In this document: positions 43,392 through 51,909 of the stretch, one piece after another
Numbering within the stretch: the stretch's first letter is position 1
How the letters are laid out: each line of letters opens with the position of its first letter
DNA from: Pontibacter coccineus
Lineage (GTDB): Bacteria > Bacteroidota > Bacteroidia > Cytophagales > Hymenobacteraceae
Direction of reading: 5' to 3'
Length of the DNA stretch: 64,000 bases
NCBI RefSeq assembly: GCF_030546575.1
Contig: NZ_JAUOTN010000006.1
Coordinates: forward strand, 217,984-281,983
Program-made: the position numbers and the translations under genes
The notes under the pieces: model-generated
Seen by the model: the letters and a program-made list of their open reading frames with translations, nothing else
What the model was told of the DNA's origin: nothing
Database searches by the model: none

Positions 43392-43466
43392 TTTAAAAAT
43401 TGTTAAATTGTTGATGGTTAAATTGTTGTTTGGTACACGATTCGGGTTGGTAACAACCTGTCCCTG
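43392..43466. repeat. AATTGTT-type A/T repeats and GGTTG-GTAA-CAACC hairpin
   Basis: AAATTGTTAAATTGTTGATGG followed by TTAAATTGTTG resembles the string at 28474-28501. The next words, GGGTTGGTAACAACCTGTCC, resemble the palindromes near 28631 and 28885. A decayed dispersed repeat is the simplest reading. Confidence 0.45.
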
Positions 43467-43496
43467 CAAAGTTTCATTTAACCATTCACTCAATTA

Positions 43497-44255
43497 CTAA
43501 TACCTTACGGCTATACCTTCCGCCTTCAGGAACTGCTTCAGGTCAGGTATAGACAGTTCGCGGAAGTGGAAAAGACTGGCGGCAAGGGCGGCGTCGGCAT
43601 GGGCTATCTGGAAAGCATCGGCAAAATGCTGCATGGTGCCGGCGCCTCCCGAAGCGACCACGGGAACAGCAACAGCTTCTGAAACAGACCTAGTGATATC
43701 CAGCGCAAAGCCCGCTTTGGTGCCGTCGTTGTTCATGCTGGTGAGCAGAATCTCGCCTGCTCCTAAGTCTACAACCTGTCTGGTCCAGTCAACAGTGGTA
43801 TGCTCGGTTTCTACAGTACCAGCCCTGGCGTATACCTTCCAACCGGTGACTTCGGTATACTTGGTGTCGACGGCAACAGTCACGCACTGACTGCCAAAGC
43901 GTTTGGCTAAATCCTCTATTAGCTGCGGGTTGCGGATGGCAGCCGAGTTGATGGAAACTTTATCGGCCCCTGCCATTAAGAGCACCTCCACATCGGCCAC
44001 AGCACTAATGCCACCCCCCACAGTGAAAGGAATATCGATGTGGCGGGCAATGTCGCGCACAAGTTCAGCGAAGGTTTTGCGCTCTTCGTTGGTGGCCGTG
44101 ATATCCAGAAACACCAGTTCGTCGGCGCCTTGCTCGGCGTACCATTTGGCCAGCTCCACCGGGTCGCCGGCATCGCGGATGTTTTCAAATCGGACCCCTT
44201 TTACGGTGCGGCCATTTTTGATATCCAGACAAGGTATAATGCGTTTGGTTAACAT
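43497..44255 (-). CDS. hisF: Imidazole glycerol phosphate synthase, cyclase subunit
   Basis: 252-residue TIM barrel, partner of His[21 protein letters not shown] holds the catalytic Asp11, and [12 protein letters not shown] the second Asp near residue 130. [14 protein letters not shown] is the phosphate-binding block near the C terminus. Its start overlaps the hisA stop by seven bases. Confidence 0.96.
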   Translation of the reverse strand: MLTKRIIPCLDIKNGRTVKGVRFENIRDAGDPVELAKWYAEQGADELVFLDITATNEERKTFAELVRDIARHIDIPFTVGGGISAVADVEVLLMAGADKVSINSAAIRNPQLIEDLAKRFGSQCVTVAVDTKYTEVTGWKVYARAGTVETEHTTVDWTRQVVDLGAGEILLTSMNNDGTKAGFALDITRSVSEAVAVPVVASGGAGTMQHFADAFQIAHADAALAASLFHFRELSIPDLKQFLKAEGIAVRY

Positions 44256-44971
44256 AAAAATCGCGCTAAATCCTTTAGTGTAATTGTTCCTTCGTAGATC
44301 GCCTTGCCGATGATGGCACCCTTTACGCCGATCTCCTGCAGCTCCTCCAGATCCTGCACGGTCGTTACGCCACCGCTGGCAATCAACTGCGCCTCGGGCA
44401 AAGTGAGTTTCAGATGACGGTAGGTATTGATGGAAGGCCCCTGCAGTTTGCCGTCCTTACTCACATCGGTGCAGATGAAAAGTTTGGCCCCGGTTGTAAG
44501 GTAGCCTGACATAAAATCCTGAAGCGGATACTTACTCTCCTCGGTCCAGGCACTAATAGCGATGTTCGTACCTTTGAAATCGGCTCCTATAATGATCTTG
44601 TCAGCACCGTACTCAAGCAACCAGTTTTTAACTTTCTCCGGCTCCCGCACCGCAATACTACCCGCCGTGATCTGCGCGGCCCCGGCATCAAAAGCCTGTT
44701 GCACCGCTTCATCGGACTGCAAGCCACCGCCAAAGTCAATGGTGAGGCTGGTGTTGGCGGCAATACTCTCGAGCACGTTTAGGTTTACCGGTTTGCGGGC
44801 ACGGGCGCCATCCAGGTCCACCAGGTGCAGTCGCTTGATACCGTTCGCTTCAAAGCGCTTGGCTACTTCCAGGGGATTGCTGTCGTAGGTCGTTTGCTGG
44901 GCGAAGTCGCCCTCGGTGAGGCGCACACATTGGCCGTCGATCAAGTCTATGGCCGGTATTATATCCATCAT
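44249..44971 (-). CDS. hisA: ProFAR isomerase (HisA)
   Basis: 240-residue TIM barrel converting ProFAR to [25 protein letters not shown] contains the catalytic Asp, and [18 protein letters not shown] the second catalytic Asp region. [16 protein letters not shown] binds phosphate. Overlaps hisH by four bases and hisF by seven. Confidence 0.96.
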   Translation of the reverse strand: MMDIIPAIDLIDGQCVRLTEGDFAQQTTYDSNPLEVAKRFEANGIKRLHLVDLDGARARKPVNLNVLESIAANTSLTIDFGGGLQSDEAVQQAFDAGAAQITAGSIAVREPEKVKNWLLEYGADKIIIGADFKGTNIAISAWTEESKYPLQDFMSGYLTTGAKLFICTDVSKDGKLQGPSINTYRHLKLTLPEAQLIASGGVTTVQDLEELQEIGVKGAIIGKAIYEGTITLKDLARFLC

Positions 44972-45549
44972 ATGGCTAAGAAATTTTCAAGTATCTGGGA
45001 ACCGGCAGCACCGCTTTTCTCGGGGTGAAACTGCGCTGCGTAAAAGTTTTTGTACTGCAAAGCGGCAGAAAACGGCTCCGGGTAAGAAGTTTGCGCGATG
45101 GTGTAGTCGCTCATCGGCACATAAAAGCTGTGCACATAGTAGGCGTACTCCCCTTCGGCTATACCTGTGAACAGGGGTGACTGCAGCTTCTCGAGCTGGT
45201 TCCAGCCCATGTGCGGCACCTTCAACTCAGTTTGGAATCGCTTGACGGGTAGCGGGATGATGCCGAGCATCTCCGTATCGCCTTCTTCAGAATGCTCACA
45301 AAGCAACTGCATACCCAGGCAAACACCAATAAAGGGCTGTTGGAGCGTTGGCAGAAGCTTATCTAGATTTCGGGCCCGCAGCTGCGCCATGGCCGACGAG
45401 GCCTCGCCAACTCCCGGAAAAATCACCTTATCCGCCGCCCTGATCGTCTCGAAATCGGAGCTCAGCGTGGCCTGCACTCCCAATCGCTCCAGTGCGAACA
45501 GCACCGACTGTACGTTGCCGGCTTTGTAATCAACTATAACGAGGTTCAT
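44968..45549 (-). CDS. hisH: Imidazole glycerol phosphate synthase, glutaminase subunit
   Basis: 193-residue class-I glutamine amidotransferase supplying ammonia to HisF. Nucleophile Cys in FIGVCLGMQLLCEHS (about residue 78), with the His-Glu pair in AAQFHPEKSG near the C terminus. It is the first gene of the second his operon. In its 510-base upstream region (45550-46060) lie a His-rich leader ORF and a strong terminator. Confidence 0.96.
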   Translation of the reverse strand: MNLVIVDYKAGNVQSVLFALERLGVQATLSSDFETIRAADKVIFPGVGEASSAMAQLRARNLDKLLPTLQQPFIGVCLGMQLLCEHSEEGDTEMLGIIPLPVKRFQTELKVPHMGWNQLEKLQSPLFTGIAEGEYAYYVHSFYVPMSDYTIAQTSYPEPFSAALQYKNFYAAQFHPEKSGAAGSQILENFLAI

Positions 45550-45813
45550 TTATTGAGTTTAGAGTTATGAGTTAAAGAGTGAAGTTGGGAATACAGCTTA
45601 ACTCTGGTAAAGTAACTTTGTTTATCATTTTATTTCGCTGCCCGGAATTAACTGATCCGCAACCACTTTGATGATCTCCTAATCCTCGTCAAGCCAACCA
45701 GGAGGCACTGGAAATTTGACTTTCAGACTATAAACCTGAAAAAGCAGGTCCCCCATAAAATCTACTTTCCTTTAAAGTAAAGAATCAGACTACCCCTGAT
45801 TCAGACAAACAAA

Positions 45814-45845
45814 AAAAGCCTGACTCTTTTCGGAGTCAGGCTTTT
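45814..45845 (-). terminator. Attenuator terminator ahead of hisH
   Basis: A 13-bp perfect stem (AAAAGCCTGACTC with its complement; loop TTTTCG on the plus strand) followed on the minus strand by seven Ts. It lies 27 bases after the leader ORF stop and 265 bases before the hisH start, so it must be read through to express hisHAF-IE. The minus-strand CTCCGAAA at its 5' arm/loop can pair instead with TTTCGGAG in the leader ORF (45892-45899). Confidence 0.85.
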
Positions 45846-45871
45846 GGAAAATATATCTTAGTTAAACTAAA

Positions 45872-45949
45872 TCATATCCATAGGCAGACGGCTCCGAAAC
45901 GATTGCTTCGTGCATGATGATGGTGCAGATGTGCCATTGTGCCTTTCAT
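45872..45949 (-). CDS. hisL: His-rich leader peptide of the hisHAF-IE operon
   Basis: A 25-residue ORF, MKGTMAHLHHHHARSN and nine further residues ending in LWI. Five of six consecutive codons after Ala6 are His or next to His: H-L-H-H-H-H (45914-45931). It ends just before the attenuator terminator. The codon string GT-TTC-GGA-G right after the His codons is the antiterminator arm, so a ribosome stalled at His codons would leave it free to block the terminator. A second ATG at 45937 (MAHLHHHH) is a possible start, better spaced from the -7 element. Confidence 0.85.
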   Translation of the reverse strand: MKGTMAHLHHHHARSNRFGAVCLWI

Positions 45950-45954
45950 TGCTG

Positions 45955-45962
45955 CAAAGATA
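45955..45962 (-). promoter_or_regulatory. -7 element TATCTTTG for the hisH leader
   Basis: On the minus strand TATCTTTG fits TAnnTTTG and ends five bases before the first leader ATG; no TTTG is found at the -33 distance. The mRNA leader would be very short. Confidence 0.45.
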
Positions 45963-46048
45963 TGTTGCACCCAGCTTAATACCATGCGTATACCTGATTC
46001 TTTTTCACAAGGTATACGAATGTCTTTTCAGAATGTCGGCTTTTAGGT

Positions 46049-46056
46049 TATTTTTG
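46049..46056 (+). promoter_or_regulatory. Possible -7 element TATTTTTG for the S9 peptidase gene
   Basis: TATTTTTG fits TAnnTTTG and lies four bases before the ATG at 46061, which would make the message leaderless. No -33 TTTG is visible; low certainty. Confidence 0.25.
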
Positions 46057-46060
46057 GAGC

Positions 46061-48109
46061 ATGAAAAAGATAATGATACTGGCTGGTGTGTTTGCCGTGA
46101 CAATGGCGCAGGCACAGCAGCGCATGACACCTGAACTGCTCTGGAAGCTGGGTCGGGTTTCTGCCGAGACCATAACACCCGACGGTAAGTCCGTGATCTA
46201 TGGCGTGAGCTACCCCAATGTGGAGGAAAATAACAGCGAACGCAACCTCTATGCTATACCTGTTACAGGCGGACAAGCAACGCAACTGACCTCTACCAAG
46301 GGCGGCGAGAGTGTTGTGCATATTGATAAAGCGACAGGCAACATCGTATACCTGCACAAAGGGCAGCTGTGGCAGTTGGCAGGCGGCAAGGGCGAGCCGA
46401 AGCAGCTGACCAACGTGGAAGGTGGCCTCAGCAATGTGCGCCTCTCCCCGGACGGTAAACATATGCTGTTCTCCCGTGAGGTGGAAGTGAAAAAGATGCA
46501 CAGCACCGACATCTACCCGGAACTCAAGAAATCGGACGCCTACGTATATGATGACCTGAACTACCGCCACTGGGATACCTGGGAAGACGGCAAATTTCAG
46601 CACATTTTCTTTGCCAGCTACAACAACGGTCAGCTGGGCACACCGGTAGACCTGATGAAGGGCGAGCCATTTGATGCGCCGCAAATGCCGTTCGGTGGCA
46701 AGGAAGACGCAATCTGGAGCCCTGACAGCAAAGCCATCCTGTATGTGAGCAAGAAGAAGTTCGGCAAGGAATACGCCGTGAGCACTAACACCGACATCTA
46801 CCGCTACGACATCGGCAGCGGCAAAACCTCGAACCTGACCGAGAGCAACCCAGGCTACGACACCCACCCGATCTACAGCGCCGATGGCTCTAAACTGGCC
46901 TGGCTTGCGATGGACGAAGATGGCAACGAAGCGGACCAGAACGAGCTGATCGTGCTGGACACGAAATCGGGTAAAAAGCACAACTTAACCAAAGACTGGG
47001 ACGAGACGATCAATGGGTTTGAGTGGAGCAACGACGGTAGCAAGATCTGGTTTGTAGCTCCAACAAAAGGCACGATCCAGGTATACGAGGTCGCGCTTCC
47101 GAAGAACCTCGACAAGTTCACCGCCAAAGGTATACGCCAGGTAACCAAAGGCCAGTTCGACGTGAACGGCATCGTGGGCCAGGCTGGAAACAACCTGATC
47201 GTATCGCGCAACGACATGAACCGCGCCCCGGAGCTGTACCGCCTGGACACCAAGTCTGGCCAGCTGACGCAGCTCACGAAAGTGAACGACGAGGTATACG
47301 GCAAGCTGGCCAAGAGCAAAGTGGAGCCGCGCATCACCAAAGCAAGCGATGGCAAAGACCTGTTTTCATGGGTAATATACCCGCCGGATTTCGATCCGAA
47401 CAAGAAATACCCAACGCTCCTCTACTGCCAGGGCGGACCGCAGTCGGCGCTGACGCAGTTCTATTCTTACCGTTGGAACATGCAGCTGATCGCGGCACAG
47501 GGCTACATCGTGGTGGCGCCTAACCGCCGCGGCATGCCGGGACATGGCGAGGAGTGGAACCGCCAGATCAGTGGCGACTGGGGCGGACAGCCCATCCGTG
47601 ATTACCTGTCTGCCATCGATGATGTGGCAAAAGAGTCTTATGTAGACAAAGACCGTCTGGGTGCCATTGGCGCGAGCTACGGTGGCTATTCCGTGTTTAT
47701 GCTGGCTGGCCTGCACGAAGGGCGCTTCAAAACCTTCATCGCGCACGACGGCCTGTTTGACATGCGCAGCTGGTATGGCACTACCGAAGAAATGTTCTTC
47801 GCCAACAACGAGCTGAAAGGTCCTTACTGGGAAACCAAATCACCGCAAAGCTACAAGGAGTTTAACCCGATCGAGCATGCCAACAAATGGGACACGCCCA
47901 TTCTGATCGTGCAAGGCGGACAGGACTTCCGGGTAGGTATAGAGCAAGGTTTGCAGGCCTTCCAACTGGCCCAACTCAAGGGCCTCAAGAGCCGCCTGCT
48001 ATACCTGCCAGAAGAAAACCACTGGGTACTGCAACCGCAAAATGCCATCGTTTGGCAGCGTGAGTTCTTCAAGTGGTTAGACGAAACGCTGGATAAAAAA
48101 GCAAATTAA
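46061..48109 (+). CDS. Exported S9 (prolyl oligopeptidase) family peptidase
   Basis: A 682-residue serine peptidase, dipeptidyl/acylaminoacyl-peptidase type. A signal peptide (MKKIMILAGVFAVTMAQAQ) is followed by a TolB/WD-like beta-propeller (about 25-420; ARTITPDG-like repeats such as SPDGKHMLFSREVE and SPDSKAILYVSKK), then the catalytic alpha/beta-hydrolase domain. Nucleophile Ser in AIGASYGGYSVFMLAGL (about 538), Asp in GGQDFRVGIEQG (about 621), His in EENHWVLQPQN (about 652). It stands alone between the two his/trp blocks and is transcribed against them, ending at a terminator. Confidence 0.92.
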   Translation: MKKIMILAGVFAVTMAQAQQRMTPELLWKLGRVSAETITPDGKSVIYGVSYPNVEENNSERNLYAIPVTGGQATQLTSTKGGESVVHIDKATGNIVYLHKGQLWQLAGGKGEPKQLTNVEGGLSNVRLSPDGKHMLFSREVEVKKMHSTDIYPELKKSDAYVYDDLNYRHWDTWEDGKFQHIFFASYNNGQLGTPVDLMKGEPFDAPQMPFGGKEDAIWSPDSKAILYVSKKKFGKEYAVSTNTDIYRYDIGSGKTSNLTESNPGYDTHPIYSADGSKLAWLAMDEDGNEADQNELIVLDTKSGKKHNLTKDWDETINGFEWSNDGSKIWFVAPTKGTIQVYEVALPKNLDKFTAKGIRQVTKGQFDVNGIVGQAGNNLIVSRNDMNRAPELYRLDTKSGQLTQLTKVNDEVYGKLAKSKVEPRITKASDGKDLFSWVIYPPDFDPNKKYPTLLYCQGGPQSALTQFYSYRWNMQLIAAQGYIVVAPNRRGMPGHGEEWNRQISGDWGGQPIRDYLSAIDDVAKESYVDKDRLGAIGASYGGYSVFMLAGLHEGRFKTFIAHDGLFDMRSWYGTTEEMFFANNELKGPYWETKSPQSYKEFNPIEHANKWDTPILIVQGGQDFRVGIEQGLQAFQLAQLKGLKSRLLYLPEENHWVLQPQNAIVWQREFFKWLDETLDKKAN

Positions 48110-48114
48110 GATAG

Positions 48115-48143
48115 AAAGCCCGGTCTGAATAGAGCCGGGCTTT
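48115..48143 (+). terminator. Terminator of the S9 peptidase gene
   Basis: AAAGCCCGGTCT-GAAT-AGAGCCGGGCTTT with one bulged G, then TTTTTGTTTG. It begins six bases past the stop. Confidence 0.9.
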
Positions 48144-48230
48144 TTGTTTGAATCAGGATTTGAAGGATTCTCGTGCATGATTGTCATCCCCCTGCACCCA
48201 AGGCAGGGCTATTGAGTTCTGCTATAAACT

Positions 48231-48483
48231 ATCCCCTTGAGGGGATTATAGGGGTGTAAATACAGAGCCGAAAGGCCAGTAAATGGCCAACCATCAGTTT
48301 TCTCGCAGATGTAAACACCCCTCTGCGCTCCCCTCAAGCGGAGAATGCGTTAGAACTTAAAGGCATACCTACGAAGAGGGACTTTTCGGTAGTTGCTATC
48401 TCTCAGGTATAGCCTCGTCGTTACAGCAGTTATTTTGCTAATGCCGGGTCCAACCACCCCTGCCCCTCTCAAGAGTGGAATTA
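48231..48483. repeat. Three degenerate copies of a C-rich dispersed element
   Basis: ATCCCCTTGAGGGGATTATA then GGGGTGTAAA (48231-48260), TAAACACCCCTCTGCGCTCC then CCTCAAGCGGAGAAT (48312-48346), and CAACCACCCCTGCCCCTCTC then AAGAGTGGAATTAG (48451-48483). All reduce to ACACCCCT-spacer-CCCCTC-AAG-GGGGA. The 702-base region 48144-48845 holds these, the inverted repeat at 48659 and the element at 48822, with no gene. Confidence 0.55.
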
Positions 48484-48658
48484 GCCACTGCTATTTTACA
48501 GGTAAAGGCGCTGTAGTTACGATTTTGTACCTCTGGCCGGTATAGCAAGAGTAACTTGCCCCGCCAGCTACAATGCAAATAGCCTAAGCCCGGTGCACCA
48601 AATGACTACCCACTGTTTGAGCGTTCAGCGAGTTTGGGGAGTCTTGACTTTTTTGCTT

Positions 48659-48682
48659 ACTTTTTGTGTCAAGACAAAAAGT
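48659..48682. repeat. Inverted repeat ACTTTTTGT-GTCAAG-ACAAAAAGT
   Basis: A 9-bp perfect stem with a 6-base loop, preceded by TCTTGAC, which can pair alternatively with GTCAAGA. Either hairpin could stop transcription, but the nearest rightward gene already has a terminator at 48115. Confidence 0.55.
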
Positions 48683-48821
48683 GAGGCCCGCCCGGCCAGG
48701 GCAAGCTATAAAACAATACAGTTAGGTATAGGAAGACAGTAGCTTCGCCAGATATAGGCACTGATTCAGGTATAACCAGACCGAGCTGTGCCTGGCCCAG
48801 AGGCCCCACCATAACCGTCAC

Positions 48822-48840
48822 GAGCGAGGACACTCTCGCC
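48822..48840 (-). repeat. Dispersed GAGTGTCCTCGCTC element, copy 2
   Basis: On the minus strand GGCGAGAGTGTCCTCGCTCG, six bases past the aroF stop. The GAGTGTCCTCGCTC core is identical to copy 1 at 14571-14584, which likewise follows a biosynthetic gene's stop, there argC. Confidence 0.6.
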
Positions 48841-48845
48841 ATCAT

Positions 48846-49856
48846 TTAAAAGCTCTCCCGCAGAGCGTACGCCTGCCGCATCCGTTTAATCAAACGCTCT
48901 GACTCCTGAAAATTCACCGTCTGCTGTCCATCCGAGAAAGCCTCCTCCGGTTTCTGGTGCGTTTCGTAGATCACGCCGTCGGCTCCGGCCATCACGGCAG
49001 CCAGCGACATCGGTTCTACATGATCACGCAGGCCGATGCCGTGCGATGGATCCACGATCACCGGCAGGTGGGTTTTGGCTTTGAGCACCGGCACGGCGTT
49101 CAGGTCGAGCACATTGCGGTAGGCGCTTTCGTATGAGCGGATACCGCGCTCGCAAAGCATGATCTTTTCGTTTCCGTTCGAGAAGATATACTCGGCAGCC
49201 TGCAGCAACTCCTCCAGCGTTCCGGAGATGCCACGTTTCAGCAATACGGGTTTCTGCGCCTCTCCCAGCGCATCCAACAAATTAAAGTTCTGGCTGTTGC
49301 GGGCTCCCACCTGAAACACGTCCACAAAATCCATCATGTCCTCGATCTGCGATACCTGCATCACCTCCGTGATGATCTTAATGCCGTTCTGGCTACAAAG
49401 TTGGTGGAACATGCGCAAACCCTCCAGCCCCATTCCTCTGAAAGCATAAGGCGAACTGCGCGGCTTGAACACGCCACCCCGCATGATCTTCACGTTGTTG
49501 GCCTTCAGGTGCTCCACCACCAGCTCGATCTGCCGCTCACTCTCTATGGAGCACGGACCGGCCATAATGCTGAAGTTGCCCTCACCGATCACCACACCGT
49601 CACCCAGATCAATCAGTGTCGGATTAACGCGCCACTTGCGGGAAATCAGCTTGTACTCGTCTGAAACGCGGTGAATGTCGGCCACACCCGGCAGCTGACC
49701 CAGCGTGCGGATGTCAAAATCTTTCTTGCCGATGCCGACGATGTAATGTGCGTCCTGTGTTTTTACTTCGTTGGCCTTGAAGCCTATACCTTTGACTTCC
49801 TGCAGGATAACTTCCAGTAATTCGGCCGGTATACCTTGTTGCAATTGTATGATCAT
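48846..49856 (-). CDS. aroF: 3-deoxy-7-phosphoheptulonate (DAHP) synthase, class I-beta
   Basis: First enzyme of the shikimate pathway, joining erythrose 4-phosphate and PEP. The 336-residue protein has an N-terminal ferredoxin-like regulatory domain (about 1-70, [40 protein letters not shown]) as in the Thermotoga enzyme, then the barrel with GPCSIESERQ (metal Cys), MRGGVFKPRSSPYAFRG, VLLKRGISGT and VIVDPSHGIG. No chorismate mutase domain is attached. It overlaps trpA by four bases, placing DAHP supply under trp control. In the Thermotoga type the N-domain senses Tyr/Phe; which effector applies here is unknown. Confidence 0.94.
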   Translation of the reverse strand: MIIQLQQGIPAELLEVILQEVKGIGFKANEVKTQDAHYIVGIGKKDFDIRTLGQLPGVADIHRVSDEYKLISRKWRVNPTLIDLGDGVVIGEGNFSIMAGPCSIESERQIELVVEHLKANNVKIMRGGVFKPRSSPYAFRGMGLEGLRMFHQLCSQNGIKIITEVMQVSQIEDMMDFVDVFQVGARNSQNFNLLDALGEAQKPVLLKRGISGTLEELLQAAEYIFSNGNEKIMLCERGIRSYESAYRNVLDLNAVPVLKAKTHLPVIVDPSHGIGLRDHVEPMSLAAVMAGADGVIYETHQKPEEAFSDGQQTVNFQESERLIKRMRQAYALRESF

Positions 49857-50641
49857 GCGATTTCGTTCTGTCTGATGCTTTGGATAAATGTGCTGATGTT
49901 CTCTTCGAGGCTGCCCGCTTTCGTTAAGGCCTTGATAAAGGCACTGCCGATGATGGCGCCGCTGGCATGGTTGCAGGCCTGTGTGAACGTGTCGTGGTTA
50001 TGGATGCCAAATCCGATGATGCCCGGATTGCGCAAGCCTAGTCCGCTTACCCGCTCAAAGTAGGCCGTGTTGGTCACCGACTGACCTGTAGTAGTGCCCG
50101 TCACCGAAGCTGAAGACACCATGTAGATGAAGCCATTGGTGTGGGTGTCGATCTCGCGGATGCGCTGCTCCGGCGTCTGCGGCGTGATCAGGAAAATGTT
50201 GCTGAGGCCGTTTTGCTCGAACAGTGCTTTGTACTCCCGCACATAATCTGATAAAGGTAGATCCGGCAGAATCAAGCCGTCTATACCTAATTCACTGGCT
50301 TTGCAGAGAAAGCGCTCCACACCATACTGCATCACCGGGTTCAGGTAGCCCATCAGCACCAACGGAATCTGGGTATGCTGGCGGATGTCCTGCAGCTGCT
50401 CAAACAGCTTCGGGATGGACAACCCGTTGCGGATCGCTACTTCGCTGCTTTGTTGTATGGTCGGGCCGTCAGCCAGGGGGTCTGAGAAAGGCATGCCAAT
50501 CTCGATTAGGTCTACGCCGTTTTTCTCCAGTTCCATTATGATCGGCACCGTATCCTCTAAATTCGGAAAGCCCGCCGTAAAGTATACCGAGAGCAGGCCC
50601 TCTGGCTTTTGGGCAAAGAGTTGCTGAATTCTATTTTCCAT
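49853..50641 (-). CDS. trpA: Tryptophan synthase alpha chain
   Basis: 262-residue TIM barrel that splits indole-3-glycerol phosphate. Catalytic Glu in [20 protein letters not shown] (about 48) and Asp in [12 protein letters not shown] (about 130). Phosphate site [10 protein letters not shown] near 210. It overlaps trpB by 11 bases and aroF by four, so all three are coupled. Confidence 0.96.
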   Translation of the reverse strand: MENRIQQLFAQKPEGLLSVYFTAGFPNLEDTVPIIMELEKNGVDLIEIGMPFSDPLADGPTIQQSSEVAIRNGLSIPKLFEQLQDIRQHTQIPLVLMGYLNPVMQYGVERFLCKASELGIDGLILPDLPLSDYVREYKALFEQNGLSNIFLITPQTPEQRIREIDTHTNGFIYMVSSASVTGTTTGQSVTNTAYFERVSGLGLRNPGIIGFGIHNHDTFTQACNHASGAIIGSAFIKALTKAGSLEENISTFIQSIRQNEIA

Positions 50642-51821
50642 CGAAGTTGAATCTATCTAAGTAAGTTGCCAAATCTTTATCACCGCGTCCGGAAAGGTTG
50701 ATCACCACCACGTCATTCGGCTTCGCGCCCAACCTGCCGATTGCAGCCAGGGCATGAGCTGTTTCCAGCGCAGGTATAATGCCCTCGAGTCGTGTCAACT
50801 CCAGCACTGCCTGCAAAGCCTCCTCGTCAGTAATACTCTCAAATATGGCACGACCAGACTGGTGCAGGTGTGCATGCAGCGGACCAACGCCCGGATAATC
50901 CAACCCGGCAGATATGGAGTATGGCTCTGTTACCTGTCCGTCTTCTGTCTGCATCAGCAAGGTGCGGCTACCGTGTATGATGCCTTCTTTGCCTAGCACG
51001 GAGGTGGCGGCGGATTCCCCGGAATCTATACCCAAGCCGGCAGCCTCCACAGCTACCAGCTTCACTTCCGGTGTATCCAGATAATGGTAAAAGGCACCCG
51101 CCGCATTGCTGCCACCGCCCACGCAAGCAACGACATAGTCCGGGTTCTCGCTGCCGGTCTTCTCAAGCAGCTGCGCTTTCATCTCTTCTGAGATCACCGC
51201 CTGAAAACGGGCCACCATGTCGGGGTATGGATGGGGACCTACTACCGAACCGATAATGTAATAAGTGTCTTCCGGATTGTTGATCCAGTCGCGGATGGCT
51301 TCGTTGGTCGCGTCTTTTAGGGTGCGGCTGCCGCTTGTGGCAGGAACTACAGTAGCACCCAACATCTTCATTCGGGCCACATTAGGTGCCTGCCGTTGAA
51401 TGTCTACTTCACCCATGTACACGATACACTCCAGGTTCATCAGCGCACAAACAGTCGCCGTGGCCACCCCATGCTGCCCCGCCCCTGTCTCTGCAATGAT
51501 GCGGGTCTTGCCCAGTCGCCTGGCCAGCAAGATTTGCCCGATGGTGTTGTTGATCTTGTGCGCCCCGGTATGGTTCAGGTCCTCACGCTTGAGGTAGATA
51601 TTGGTGTTGTACTTCTCAGACAGGCGCCTGGCAAAGTAAAGGGGCGTCGGCCGTCCTACATAATCCCGGAGCAAACTCTGCATTTCCTCCTGAAAATCCG
51701 GCTCTGCCATGATCTTCAAATAGTTCTGACGCAGTTCCTCCACATTGGGGTATAGCATTTCCGGCACGTAAGCCCCGCCGAACCTGCCATAAAATCCATT
51801 TTCGTCAACTGAGTATTTCAT
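50631..51821 (-). CDS. trpB: Tryptophan synthase beta chain
   Basis: 396-residue PLP enzyme joining indole and serine. PLP lysine in [20 protein letters not shown] (about 87), phosphate site in [18 protein letters not shown] (about 231) and GRGDKDL near the C terminus. Standard TrpB1 type. Between it and trpF lies an 88-base gap with REP copy C, the only break inside the trp operon. Confidence 0.97.
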   Translation of the reverse strand: MKYSVDENGFYGRFGGAYVPEMLYPNVEELRQNYLKIMAEPDFQEEMQSLLRDYVGRPTPLYFARRLSEKYNTNIYLKREDLNHTGAHKINNTIGQILLARRLGKTRIIAETGAGQHGVATATVCALMNLECIVYMGEVDIQRQAPNVARMKMLGATVVPATSGSRTLKDATNEAIRDWINNPEDTYYIIGSVVGPHPYPDMVARFQAVISEEMKAQLLEKTGSENPDYVVACVGGGSNAAGAFYHYLDTPEVKLVAVEAAGLGIDSGESAATSVLGKEGIIHGSRTLLMQTEDGQVTEPYSISAGLDYPGVGPLHAHLHQSGRAIFESITDEEALQAVLELTRLEGIIPALETAHALAAIGRLGAKPNDVVVINLSGRGDKDLATYLDRFNFDGK

Positions 51822-51834
51822 ATTTTTATCTTTT

Positions 51835-51903
51835 TGTCATTTCGACCTGAGGAATCAATCTGAATCCTTTCAAATCAATATCTCTCCTATCGTCGAGATG
51901 ACA
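51835..51903. repeat. REP-like palindromic element, copy C
   Basis: It starts TGTCATTTCGACCTGAGGAA and ends TCGTCGAGATGACA, sitting between trpF and trpB. Same family as 10045-10119 and 12138-12220; its 5' arm is more diverged inside. Confidence 0.75.
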
Positions 51904-51909
51904 GTTAGT

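Noticed and set aside
46043..46981. 312-residue minus-strand ORF opposite the S9 peptidase gene
   Set aside because: Antisense shadow with repetitive Val/Ala/His composition; the plus-strand frame has signal peptide, propeller and catalytic triad.
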